Positions 9,078 to 17,623 of a DNA stretch of 64,000 nt are shown here, piece by piece. The first letter of the stretch is position 1. The number at the start of each line of letters is the position of its first letter. The translations under genes were made by a program, and so were the position numbers. Source of the DNA: Chitinophaga sp. GbtcB8 (GTDB lineage Bacteria > Bacteroidota > Bacteroidia > Chitinophagales > Chitinophagaceae); NCBI RefSeq assembly GCF_019091455.1, contig NZ_JAGXJN010000002.1:124001-188000 (forward strand), read 5' to 3'. The notes under the pieces are model-generated. The model saw only the letters and a list, made by a program, of their open reading frames with translations, did not search any database and was not told where the DNA came from.

Positions 9078-9758
9078 ATGTTGGTAAAGATGTTAACTAA
9101 AACAGTAAAAATTTTCGCAATCGGGCTTATTGCTTTTTCCTGTAAGAATATCAATGGAGATGTGAAATATTGTGGTTTTAGCTTTAAAAAACTAAATCCT
9201 TCTTCAGATTGTACAGATGGGCTTGAAATAACGGCTAATTATAGAAAAAATCAACTAAACTCTTTAGAATACAAACATAACAACGTTTGTATTAAACAAG
9301 ATACTTTAATGTATCATAACGAGATACCCTTCTTTTTTTCCAAGACCAGATTCCAGCTAAACAAACTACTCAGGATTTCAACGCGGATCTTAGATACATC
9401 CAGAACTTTTATACTCAAAAAGGGGAATTCCAATTATGTAATTGCTTTTATAGAAAGCTATCTTAGCGATTCCTCCATCAGGATACAATTTCCATGGAAA
9501 AGGAAAATACGACCGGTTAAGTTTAATTCCAGGTTACTGGATTCTCTGGCCCATTATTATAAATATGAATCTTTATTTAATGAAAGCTTAAAAGTTAACT
9601 ATCACTATTCGAAAGGAATGTTATACTTTAAAATAATTGAAGATTACGGAAGCTGGCAGGGTCAAGGCCCCGATTACGATAGTATAATAAATAATACGGG
9701 CAATATTTATCTTGACATAGAAGCTGTTGAAGATAAGCGTATTTTAGGTTACCAATAG
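9078..9758 (+). CDS. Hypothetical lipoprotein (226 aa)
   Basis: The N-terminus contains a hydrophobic stretch ending in A-F-S-C, a good lipobox; a second ATG at 9090 gives an equally good signal sequence, so the start is uncertain by four codons. The mature part is hydrophilic, rich in Lys, Asn, Ser and Tyr, without motifs that I recognise. The stretch is AT-rich like the gene before it. The pair may be a recently acquired lipoprotein module. I cannot name a family. Confidence 0.65.
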   Translation: MLVKMLTKTVKIFAIGLIAFSCKNINGDVKYCGFSFKKLNPSSDCTDGLEITANYRKNQLNSLEYKHNNVCIKQDTLMYHNEIPFFFSKTRFQLNKLLRISTRILDTSRTFILKKGNSNYVIAFIESYLSDSSIRIQFPWKRKIRPVKFNSRLLDSLAHYYKYESLFNESLKVNYHYSKGMLYFKIIEDYGSWQGQGPDYDSIINNTGNIYLDIEAVEDKRILGYQ

Positions 9759-10113
9759 CAACCGGAGAGCATGTAAGCGTTTTAAGTATAGGCATGTCCC
9801 TTTGGAAGATTTTGACAATATGCATTTTTCAACAGGTATTGTGCAACTCCCTTGCCTATAGGATGAAATGAATTTAACATCTGCAGCACCGGCATGAGTT
9901 CCTCTGGTGTTGGCTGTCTTTTTGTGGTCATTTAATCAAAGTTAACGCATTTGATTAGTTTTTAATATATGGTCCGAGGGAGACAAAGAGATACGGCCTA
10001 AAATACCATAAAGATGACCTCAGGAAAATATGGACAAACGTTTGGGCGTTGTTATGTAAATTACTGCCTTAGTACCGAAAACCCAATCTTTATAACCCAA
10101 CAAAACCCACGCT
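9759..10113. other. Intergenic stretch before the GH43-lectin gene
   Basis: Apart from the Crp/Fnr-like remnant at 9782-9931, this AT-rich stretch shows no gene. The last 180 bases must hold the promoter of the GH43 gene, but I could not find a convincing TAnnTTTG box or operator. Confidence 0.5.
9782..9931 (-). pseudogene. Remnant resembling the N-terminus of a Crp/Fnr-type regulator (49 codons)
   Basis: A frame from ATG 9931-9929 to TAA 9784-9782 encodes 49 residues. The stretch L-N-S-F-H-P-I-G-K-G-V-A-Q-Y-L, followed by a lysine-glycine turn, matches the way many Bacteroidota Crp/Fnr regulators begin (a helix with N-S-I-x-P-L-S, then L-x-K-G). The expected cyclic-nucleotide beta-barrel and helix-turn-helix are absent: the frame stops where the barrel should begin and then runs into the 3' end of the neighbouring lipoprotein gene. 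It is either a truncated pseudogene or a free-standing short protein; I favour decay. Confidence 0.45.
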
Positions 10114-11646
10114 ATGAAAACTACTCAGTTGTTAGTCCTATGCGCTTTATCCGCTATTGTATTATTATTCCAGCGTTGTGAAAAACCATCCAATGCAGCA
10201 TTGGAAAAGCTATCAGGCTCCCCAGCTATAGAAAGCGCTAATACGGCTTTGAGCGCTTCGCCCATTTTTACCAATGCATTGCCTTCTATAGATAATGGCA
10301 GCTATTACGATCCCTGGGTGATCAGGGTAGGCGCTTATTATTACTATTGCGGATCTGACGGCGGCCGTTTGTGGATCACCAGATCCGCAACCTTGCAGGA
10401 TATTTTGCTGCCCGCAAAAACATATATTTTCACCCCGCCTGGCGGCACCATGTATTCCGGTAACCTGTGGGCGCCGGAGCTGCATTACCGCAGTGGAAGA
10501 TGGTATGTGTATTTTGCTGCGGATGATGGTAATAATGCCAACCACCGGATGTATGTATTAGAAGGCGACTCCAACGCCAATGATCCCCTGGATGGCGCTT
10601 ATAATTTTAAAGCGAAGTTAAGCGCCACTACAGACCGCTGGGCCATAGACGGATCGCCTTTTGATTTCAACGGCCAGCAATATTTTGTATGGTCGGGCTG
10701 GGAAGGCACTAATAATGTTTCGCAGCTGATATACATTGCCCGCATGAGCAATCCTTACACTATTTCCGGCGAAAGAGTAGAAATTTCAAGACCGGATTAT
10801 GCCTGGGAAAAAGTAGGTTCGCCTACGGTGAATGAAGGCCCTACGCCGCTCATAAGCGGTAATACGGTAAACATTATTTACTCTGCAAGCGGCAGCTGGA
10901 CAAATGATTATTGCCTGGGCCGCATTTCCTGCACCAATGGCGATCTGCTAACAAAAACATCCTGGAACAAACCCAATACAGCTGCATTTTCCAGGTTCGG
11001 CAATGTGTATGGCCCGGGGCATGCTTCTTTTGTAAAGTCGCCGGATGGTATTCAATCCTGGATCGTATATCATTCCGCTAACAGCGATGGTTCAGGATGG
11101 GACAGGAGAGTAATGACCCAGCAATTTTCCTGGGATGGAGATATTCCTTATTTCGGATATCCTATTGAAAAAGGCATCCCCATTCCTTCACCTTCCATAG
11201 GCAGCAGCTATGCCATGCCTATTGCCAACGGGATCTATAAAATTAAGTCGAAAGTTACCAGCCAATGTGTGGATGTGCCCAATGGCACTACCACTGCAGG
11301 TGTACAGATACAGCAGTGGACAGACTATGGCAATACCGCGCAGCAATGGAACTTCATCAGCCTGGGTAACGGGTATTATAAGATCAAATCCGTTGCTTCC
11401 AATTTATGCCTGGATGATGCGGGAGGATCATTAAACGCGGGGAATATCCTGATCCAGTGGACGGATAATAACAACATAGCGCAGCATTGGCGGGTGCAGG
11501 ATATGGGTAACGGGTACTTTAAGCTCATAAACCGCAGAAGCCTGATGGCGTTAAATGTTCCTTACAGCAACCAAACGCCGGGCACCAAGCTGGAACAGTG
11601 GTATGAGAACCAGTATGATGCTGAGCTGTGGCAGATCATTCCTTAA
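10114..11646 (+). CDS. GH43 family glycosidase with C-terminal ricin-type lectin domain, lipoprotein
   Basis: The 510-residue protein begins with a signal peptide ending L-F-Q-R-C (lipidated C22). Residues about 55-355 form a five-bladed propeller of glycoside hydrolase family 43. The triad is visible: the base D66 in Y-Y-D-P-W, the pKa-setting D179 in A-I-D-G-S-P and the acid E241 in N-E-G-P. GH43 enzymes release arabinose or xylose from plant arabinan, xylan or arabinoxylan. Residues about 370-510 are a ricin-B-like lectin with three Q-x-W-type repeats (Q-Q-W, Q-H-W, E-L-W), a carbohydrate-binding module. The enzyme is probably tethered at the cell surface. No SusC/SusD pair is nearby, so it is not in a classical utilisation locus. 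Confidence 0.92.
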   Translation: MKTTQLLVLCALSAIVLLFQRCEKPSNAALEKLSGSPAIESANTALSASPIFTNALPSIDNGSYYDPWVIRVGAYYYYCGSDGGRLWITRSATLQDILLPAKTYIFTPPGGTMYSGNLWAPELHYRSGRWYVYFAADDGNNANHRMYVLEGDSNANDPLDGAYNFKAKLSATTDRWAIDGSPFDFNGQQYFVWSGWEGTNNVSQLIYIARMSNPYTISGERVEISRPDYAWEKVGSPTVNEGPTPLISGNTVNIIYSASGSWTNDYCLGRISCTNGDLLTKTSWNKPNTAAFSRFGNVYGPGHASFVKSPDGIQSWIVYHSANSDGSGWDRRVMTQQFSWDGDIPYFGYPIEKGIPIPSPSIGSSYAMPIANGIYKIKSKVTSQCVDVPNGTTTAGVQIQQWTDYGNTAQQWNFISLGNGYYKIKSVASNLCLDDAGGSLNAGNILIQWTDNNNIAQHWRVQDMGNGYFKLINRRSLMALNVPYSNQTPGTKLEQWYENQYDAELWQIIP

Positions 11647-11657
11647 AGCGCTATTCC

Positions 11658-13163
11658 CTACCAGCTGCTGCCTGCGCCGCCGCCACCGGAAGAGCCGCCA
11701 CCCCAGCTGCCGGAAGAAGAGGAAGAACCGGACGACGAAGAGCCGGATGAAAAACCGGAAGACGATGAGGAGCTGCTGGAAGTACTGATGGCCGGGATGT
11801 TATACTTTTCTTTGTTCTTATAACCACAAGCATCGCATGCAAAAAGCTGCAAGCCCCAGCCTGCGTTGTTAATGGTTGCAGCCTGCTGTACTTCCCTTTT
11901 CCCGGCCGTCAGCGTTTTATGATGGCATTGCGGGCAGACAGTGGCTTTTGCGGATGCGATATCGTACGCCAGTATTTGTTGTGTATGGCAGTCTTTACAC
12001 TGCCATACATCATAATCAACGGAATGGAGCTTTTCTTCTATCACCTGGTATTTTTCCAGGAACTGGTCGTCTGCTTTTTCACTCAGCCGCTTCATATCCT
12101 TATTGCAGCTGCTGCATTGATAAGGTGTGGAGCGCAGCTGGTATAAACGCCGCTGCAGCCAGCGGGAGTAAAAGAACATGGGTACCGGGAAAAGCACGCT
12201 TAACAGCAGGCTTCTTTCAGCTGTTTTCCAGGTAAGATAACTTTGATGCCGGTCGCTGTTCTTAAGCCTGCGGGCTGCTTTCAGGCGCACGATGCCGGCA
12301 TAGGCACAAAAGAACAATACCCAATCGCAATAAATGATCAGCGCCACTGTGGGAAACCCAATAGACCAGGAGGTATAGTTTACCAGGTAAAATATTAACG
12401 CCAATGGCGCCACGAACAACCAGATCCAGGCCAGCCAGCCGGGGCGGTACAGGTCCGGCACTTTGGTAAGGCCGGCTATTACCGCCGGCGACTTTCTCCG
12501 GTGAAACATCACCAAAAAACCGGCGTTGCCAAGCAGAAAACAGCCAATGACCAGGAACACGCTGAATTTGCCGGGTAATTGCCGGGTATTTTCTTCCGGC
12601 TGGGCAAATAGTGCAAGGGGATCGGTTTGCGCTCCATTGCCATCCTGCTGCTGTAATACGCTTACTACTGCCTGCATGCCCTGCAGCATACCTGCATCAT
12701 AATCCTGCTGTTTGAAATGGGGCAGCATTACCTGCTGCTGAATGCGGAAACAGACCACATCGGGAAGATCGCCTTCCAGCCCGTAGCCTGTTTCAAATTC
12801 AATACGGTGCTGATCATCTACCAGTAATACCACCAGGCCGTTGTTCTTTTCAATGGCGCCGGGTTTCCAGGTGCGGAAAAGCTCATGCGCTACATCCTTC
12901 GGCACATTATTACCTATGGTTTTAAGCAGCACTACTGCTACCTGTGCCCTGCCTGAATGGTCAAGACTATCCAGCAGCTGGTTCAGCGCCTGCTCTGCAG
13001 CGGGCGTGATCAGCTGATCCGGGTTGCTGACATGGCCTCCCTGCAGCATAGGGTCAGGTACCTGCGCAACACTGAATTGCTGCGCAGTGGCAGCAGCAGC
13101 GGCCAGCAGCATTATTAACAGGCAGTAAAGGGAAAAACAGCGGGAACGTTTGGTTAAAAACAT
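11658..13163 (-). CDS. TPM-domain membrane protein with four CxxC pairs and a Ser/Gly-rich tail
   Basis: The protein of 501 residues starts with a signal peptide (about 1-27) and a TPM domain (YgcG/Psb32/MOLO-1 family, about 30-170) with the family segment N-N-G-L-V-V-L-L-V and E-x-G-Y-G-L-E-G. Three hydrophobic membrane segments follow (about 190-290). A cytoplasmic part then carries four CxxC pairs (C350/C353, C389/C392, C410/C413, C443/C446), probably two zinc ribbons. Residues 462-501 are almost entirely Ser and Gly and end in Trp, as in many TPM proteins. TPM proteins have been linked to phosphatase activity and photosystem repair in other organisms; the bacterial role is unsettled. It converges with the GH43 gene, 11 bases apart. 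Confidence 0.85.
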   Translation of the reverse strand: MFLTKRSRCFSLYCLLIMLLAAAAATAQQFSVAQVPDPMLQGGHVSNPDQLITPAAEQALNQLLDSLDHSGRAQVAVVLLKTIGNNVPKDVAHELFRTWKPGAIEKNNGLVVLLVDDQHRIEFETGYGLEGDLPDVVCFRIQQQVMLPHFKQQDYDAGMLQGMQAVVSVLQQQDGNGAQTDPLALFAQPEENTRQLPGKFSVFLVIGCFLLGNAGFLVMFHRRKSPAVIAGLTKVPDLYRPGWLAWIWLFVAPLALIFYLVNYTSWSIGFPTVALIIYCDWVLFFCAYAGIVRLKAARRLKNSDRHQSYLTWKTAERSLLLSVLFPVPMFFYSRWLQRRLYQLRSTPYQCSSCNKDMKRLSEKADDQFLEKYQVIEEKLHSVDYDVWQCKDCHTQQILAYDIASAKATVCPQCHHKTLTAGKREVQQAATINNAGWGLQLFACDACGYKNKEKYNIPAISTSSSSSSSSGFSSGSSSSGSSSSSGSWGGGSSGGGGAGSSW

Positions 13164-13205
13164 GGCCGGTAAAAATGGCGAAATTTTTTCAAAATAGCTA
13201 ACCGC

Positions 13206-14300
13206 TTATTGCTTACCTGCAGGATCTATTGTTTGTATGCTGCCATCCGGGTTATAATGCAGCTCAGTAACTTTTACATTACGGAGAAATGTTTTACCGG
13301 AAAGCTGCACATCGTGATAAAAGAGGTACCATTTCCCGTTCTGCTCAATGATAGAGTGGTGAGAGGTCCAGCCTTCAACGGGTTTTAATATAACGCCCTT
13401 ATAAGTGAAGGGGCCATAAGGGCTTTCACCAATGGCATAACAGAGATTATGGGTATCGCCGGTGGAATAGGAGAAGTAATATTTGCCGATGTATTTGTGC
13501 ATCCAGGCGGCTTCAAAAAAACGCTGGCTGTTATCTTTTTCTTTATACAGCTCACCTTTTTCATTGAGCAGCTTTATTTCTTTTACCGGCTCTGCAAAGC
13601 TCATCATATCAGGCGTTAAGCGGGCTACGCGTGGCAGTACGGCCTGTTCATCACCAGCGCGGTTTGCTTTCGTAGAGTCATACTGGTTATTGTTCCAGCG
13701 CTGCAGCTGTCCGCCCCAGATGCCGCCAAAGTACATATAATATTTGCCATCATCATCCCGGAAAACACAGGGATCAATGCTATAGCTGCCTTTGATGGGA
13801 GTTTTGGCTGCTGTGAAAGGGCCTTCCGGTTTGGAGCTGGTAGCTACACCAATGTGAAATACACCTTTACTGTCTTTGGCCGGGAAGTAGAGGTAATATT
13901 TGTTATTGGCAAATGCGGCATCCGGCGCCCATAACTGGCGGCTTGCCCAGGGAACATCTGTTATTTTAAGCGCTGTGCCATGGTCTGTAACCTTTGCGCC
14001 TACACTATCCATGGAAAGAATGTGATAATCCTGCATATCGAAATGGCTGCCGAGATCATCTTCGGGTATGCCGGTAGCGGTATCGTGCGAGGGGTAAACA
14101 TAGATCCTGCCGTTAAAGACATGTGCTGACGGATCGGCCGTATAAATATTCGTAACCAGGGGCTGCGAAAGGTATGTTTTTTCAGTAACGGCAGCAGCGG
14201 TGGTATCTTTTTCAGCTTCTTTATTAGTTGTGCCGGTTTGGTTACAGGCAGATAGTATGCCTGTGATGGCTATGGTGGTGAAAAATAGCGGGTAGTTCAT
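13206..14300 (-). CDS. GH43 family glycosidase, lipoprotein
   Basis: The protein has 364 residues if it starts at ATG 14300; another ATG three codons upstream (14309) is possible. The signal sequence ends in I-L-S-A-C, a lipobox. The mature part is a single GH43 propeller: the base Asp in Y-T-A-D-P-S-A, the Asp of Y-S-I-D-P-C and a general-acid candidate Glu in F-F-E-A-A-W. It also carries the blade pattern Y-Y-M-Y-F-G-G and Y-Y-L-Y-F-P. Family members are arabinosidases, xylosidases or exo-acting galactanases; the specificity cannot be read. Unlike the other GH43 enzyme in this window, it has no lectin module. It lies 42 bases upstream of the TPM gene on the same strand. Confidence 0.9.
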   Translation of the reverse strand: MNYPLFFTTIAITGILSACNQTGTTNKEAEKDTTAAAVTEKTYLSQPLVTNIYTADPSAHVFNGRIYVYPSHDTATGIPEDDLGSHFDMQDYHILSMDSVGAKVTDHGTALKITDVPWASRQLWAPDAAFANNKYYLYFPAKDSKGVFHIGVATSSKPEGPFTAAKTPIKGSYSIDPCVFRDDDGKYYMYFGGIWGGQLQRWNNNQYDSTKANRAGDEQAVLPRVARLTPDMMSFAEPVKEIKLLNEKGELYKEKDNSQRFFEAAWMHKYIGKYYFSYSTGDTHNLCYAIGESPYGPFTYKGVILKPVEGWTSHHSIIEQNGKWYLFYHDVQLSGKTFLRNVKVTELHYNPDGSIQTIDPAGKQ

Positions 14301-14456
14301 AACGTGCATGTTTGGATTGTTTTTTTGGTTGTTAGCTATGAAGATATTAAATTAAATAAATACTTAACCATCAAAACCTAATTATGAAAAGTACTTTATG
14401 GACCCAGCGCGGATGATAACCAGTTTCAGAAAAGTTAACGCTAACGGACTGCAATA

Positions 14457-14490
14457 AAAAACCGTCCTTATTAATTTAAGGACGGTTTTT
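14457..14490. terminator. Strong bidirectional rho-independent terminator
   Basis: Perfect 14-base arms (14457-14470 and 14477-14490, core ACCGTCCTTA / TAAGGACGGT) with a six-base loop, flanked by A and T runs on the two sides. It lies 28 bases after the stop of the OmpA lipoprotein gene on the minus strand. Confidence 0.9.
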
Positions 14491-14517
14491 TTAATTTATT
14501 CAGCAGGTCTGAACTTA

Positions 14518-15390
14518 TTATTTAGTACTGGTGCTATCGTTTTCAGGTGCTTTATCTATCAGCTCCATAAACTGGTCAAGTTTTGGTGTGATGATGATCT
14601 GGGTGCGCCTGTTCTTGGTTTTGCCCGCATCTGTATCGTTAGAGGCGATGGGATTGTATTCGCCACGGCCGCCGGCTGTTAACCTTTTAGGATCTACACC
14701 ATGATCGTTCTGTAATGACTGCACAACGGAAGATGCCCTGAGTGCACTCAGATCCCAGTTGTTACGGATATTTTTCTGGGAAATGGGTACATTATCCGTG
14801 TTACCTTCAATCAGCACATCATAGTCTTTATAATCCTTGATGATCTTTGCGATCTTGCTGAGTGTTTCGCCTGCGGCAGCAGAGATCTCATAGCTGCCGG
14901 ATTTATACAGCATGTTATCAGACAGCGATATGTACACAACGCCTTTTAAAACCTGTACATCCACATCCCTCATTTCCTCCCTGCTTAAAGAGCGTGTAAG
15001 GTTGTTGGTGAGCACCATGTTAAGCGAATCGCTTTTGTTCTTGGTGTTCACCAGGTGCTGGATGTATTTATTGGAGGCATTGATCTCATCCACCAGTTTT
15101 GAGATGTTGACATTACCCTGGCTGGTGGAATTTAAACATTTGTCCAATGCAGCCTGTAGGGCGGCAAGGCCGGTACGCTGTGCTGCAATTTGTTCCTCCA
15201 GGCTTTGCACCCTTGAATTAGCGACGGAAAGATCCCTTTGCGAGGATTGGTATTTACCGTCAAGATCCCTGTTCTGGTTCTGCAGGCTATTATAGTTGGA
15301 TTGCAGCTGAGCAAATTTCTTATTGCTCACGCAACCGGTGCCTAACATAACCACCGCCAGCATTGCTGACGATAACAAATATATTTTCAT
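14518..15390 (-). CDS. OmpA-family lipoprotein with coiled coil
   Basis: The start at ATG 15390 is chosen because it opens a clear lipoprotein signal (M-L-G-T-G-C, lipidated C20); an in-frame ATG 60 bases upstream would add a non-signal extension. The 290-residue protein has a coiled-coil segment (about 25-80, heptads of Leu, Gln and Ser), a linker helix, and a C-terminal OmpA domain (about 150-280). The peptidoglycan-contact motif N-W-D-L-S-x-x-R-A is intact, as are T-D-N-V-P and R-R-T-Q-I-I-I. It should anchor the outer membrane to peptidoglycan by binding meso-diaminopimelate. It is followed by a strong terminator and appears monocistronic. Confidence 0.93.
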   Translation of the reverse strand: MKIYLLSSAMLAVVMLGTGCVSNKKFAQLQSNYNSLQNQNRDLDGKYQSSQRDLSVANSRVQSLEEQIAAQRTGLAALQAALDKCLNSTSQGNVNISKLVDEINASNKYIQHLVNTKNKSDSLNMVLTNNLTRSLSREEMRDVDVQVLKGVVYISLSDNMLYKSGSYEISAAAGETLSKIAKIIKDYKDYDVLIEGNTDNVPISQKNIRNNWDLSALRASSVVQSLQNDHGVDPKRLTAGGRGEYNPIASNDTDAGKTKNRRTQIIITPKLDQFMELIDKAPENDSTSTK

Positions 15391-15526
15391 ATAACTGCTG
15401 TTTAATATAAACAAATAACAACCCCCTAGAAGCAAAGGTTGTGCCATCAAGAAATAAAATGGCAGATGCCGCTATACATTGATTGCTGCAAGGGTTTTAT
15501 ATATGAGATAAAAGATGTAAGTGGTG

Positions 15527-16405
15527 TTATTCAGCCGGCATTATTATTTCCAGCGCATGGGGGATAATGCTGGCCTGCACGGTATTCACCTTACCCTGGT
15601 ACTCACCATCTACCTGGAAATGAACTTTCCGGTGTGAATCTATTTTAAGGGATCTTGTTTGTAACAGCTCTGTTTTTGCCGGGTGAAAAGCGCCATGCGT
15701 AAAACGCATTTTAAATATTTCGGCCATTGAGATCTTCTTAATGATCACCACTTCAAAAAGATCATCCTCTATATTCCCTTCAGGATTTATCTTAACCTTA
15801 TTGCCATACTGTGTGGCATTGGCAATTACCACCATGGCCGCCTCTCTTTGAATATACCGGCCATCTATCATAATGGCCACTTTCATGCAGGCATGGCTCC
15901 AGAGAACTTTCCATGCCGCTTTAACATAGCCCCACATGCCGCGGGTATTTTCTGCTTCAAACTTTTTTATTACAAATGCGTTAAAGCCAATATCGCTAAG
16001 GTGTATGCAAAGCTCATTATTTACTTTTACGAGGTGTATTTTTTTGCCGGTACCATTTAAAACTATATCCAGCGCTAATGAGGGAGTGGCAGGTATGCCC
16101 AGCTCAGTGGCCATGCCGTTTGCGGAACCGGCAGGCAGTATAGCCATTGGTATTTGTGTGCCCATTACAGCTTCTGCTACCAGCTTCACGGTGCCATCGC
16201 CCCCGGCTGCTATTACCCTGTTTGCAGCGCCGGATCTTATTACTTCCTTTAGCTTAGCCAGGTCAGGCTGTTGGGGAAGCTGGTAATAAGTGATGTGATG
16301 TGGCAACCTGGCAAAATAGTTGTCTATTTCCTTTTGCCAGTCAGTATCATTGCTGCCGGAAGCGGGGTTAATGATGAACAGGAGCTTTAAAGACTGATTG
16401 GGCAT
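15527..16405 (-). CDS. Diacylglycerol kinase family lipid kinase (YegS/DgkB type)
   Basis: The 292-residue protein has the DAGK catalytic signature: I-N-P-A-S-G near residue 12, the nucleotide loop A-A-G-G-D-G-T (about 64-70), and L-P-A-G-S-A-N-G-M-A (about 93-102). The length matches soluble YegS/DgkB enzymes, which phosphorylate diacylglycerol or related lipids with ATP at the membrane face. The C-terminal half is the expected beta-sandwich. It is transcribed divergently from a phosphatidate phosphatase-like gene, with only 24 bases between the start codons, suggesting that the two opposing activities are controlled together. The exact lipid substrate is not visible from sequence. Confidence 0.92.
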   Translation of the reverse strand: MPNQSLKLLFIINPASGSNDTDWQKEIDNYFARLPHHITYYQLPQQPDLAKLKEVIRSGAANRVIAAGGDGTVKLVAEAVMGTQIPMAILPAGSANGMATELGIPATPSLALDIVLNGTGKKIHLVKVNNELCIHLSDIGFNAFVIKKFEAENTRGMWGYVKAAWKVLWSHACMKVAIMIDGRYIQREAAMVVIANATQYGNKVKINPEGNIEDDLFEVVIIKKISMAEIFKMRFTHGAFHPAKTELLQTRSLKIDSHRKVHFQVDGEYQGKVNTVQASIIPHALEIIMPAE

Positions 16406-16429
16406 AGTGTTTTTTTATAGACAACAGTT

Positions 16430-17413
16430 ATGGCAAAATTGTATCCAAAAAATAAACAGGCTCCTTTTGTAAAGGTGTATCATGGTTTTGGGCATGCCCA
16501 TGACCTTCATGTTTTCGGGCATGTATTAAAAAAACAGCCTCCCGGCCTGCGAACGGGCAACAACCTGTTGGCCAACCTCTACAACCTGCTTCGCCTTTTT
16601 TTCGTGAAACCGCTTGGCGGCGTTCCGGTGCGGCTGTTGTGGGAGCAGCAGCAAATAGAAGGCACCACGGAGGATGACGGATTTTTCCATTTTGAATGGC
16701 AAAGCATAGAGAGCGTGCCGGCAGGCCGCCATACTGTAACAGTACAATGTATGAATGAGCAGGGGCAGCCCATTGCAGGGGGGCAGGGGGTGATCCAGGT
16801 TCCGCACATTACGCAATACGGCATTATATCAGATATTGACGATACGGTTATGGTATCGCACTCTGCTACTATTTTAAAACGGTTAAAAGTATTATTTACC
16901 CGGCACCCCGGTACCCGGGAGATCTTTAAGGATATAGGCGGGCATTACCGGCTGCTGGCGCTGGCGCAAACAACTGCGGACATGCCGAATCCCTTTTTTT
17001 ATGTTTCCAGCAGCGAATGGAACCTGTATGATTACCTGCAAAGCGTATTTAAGCAAAACAGCATACCCGAAGGCACTTTCCTGCTTAACCAGATAAAACG
17101 ATGGTTTGAAATATGGAAAACAGGCAAAACAAAACATGAAGGCAAGCTGCTACGCATAGTGCGTATACTGGAAAGCTTTCCCAACCAGCAGTTTATTTTG
17201 CTGGGCGATAATTCTCAAAGCGATCCGGAGATCTATAAAACCATTACTGAAAAATATGCCGGCCGCATCTTTGCCGTTTATATCCGTAATGTATATGGCA
17301 GCCATTCCTTTAAAACGGAACAGGTGCTAAAACAGATTGCTGCCTGCGGCGTACAAACGTTACAGTTCATTCACAGCGCTGATGCCATCCAACATACCCG
17401 GGAGATATTGTAA
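16430..17413 (+). CDS. App1-family phosphatidate phosphatase-like protein (DUF2183)
   Basis: The 327-residue protein contains the DxDxT phosphatase motif as I-S-D-I-D-D-T-V (about 132-139) followed by M-V-S-H-S-A and R-H-P-G-T, the App1/DUF2183 signature. A later L-G-D-N-S-Q-S-D-P-E segment (about 259-268) is the second acidic motif. The N-terminal 110 residues are a beta-rich domain found in the family. App1 of yeast converts phosphatidate to diacylglycerol; bacterial members are poorly studied. It lies head-to-head with a diacylglycerol kinase gene that runs the reverse reaction. There is no signal peptide, so it acts in the cytoplasm. Confidence 0.88.
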   Translation: MAKLYPKNKQAPFVKVYHGFGHAHDLHVFGHVLKKQPPGLRTGNNLLANLYNLLRLFFVKPLGGVPVRLLWEQQQIEGTTEDDGFFHFEWQSIESVPAGRHTVTVQCMNEQGQPIAGGQGVIQVPHITQYGIISDIDDTVMVSHSATILKRLKVLFTRHPGTREIFKDIGGHYRLLALAQTTADMPNPFFYVSSSEWNLYDYLQSVFKQNSIPEGTFLLNQIKRWFEIWKTGKTKHEGKLLRIVRILESFPNQQFILLGDNSQSDPEIYKTITEKYAGRIFAVYIRNVYGSHSFKTEQVLKQIAACGVQTLQFIHSADAIQHTREIL

Positions 17414-17623
17414 TTCCGGATGAAACCGTTACCCACTGTCAGGAAAAATATACTCAACTCCACAATCATGCTTAGGGCCTGCCTTTCAGCGCTGGAAAAT
17501 ATTTACTGCGTTTTTTAGCTGCTACGAAGGAGACGGTTTCATTGTTACGGCTGCCTTTCCTGTATTGCAGAAAATAGGTTTCATAATTGAGAGATGGATA
17601 AGAAACCATTTAACATTCATTTT

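Noticed and set aside
11876..12235. Open frame of 119 codons opposite the TPM gene
   Set aside because: Composition is not protein-like and it lies fully inside a confident gene on the other strand.
10114..14300. A polysaccharide utilisation locus around the two GH43 genes
   Set aside because: No SusC/SusD pair, no hybrid two-component or ECF sigma regulator is adjacent, and the two enzymes are on opposite strands with unrelated genes between.
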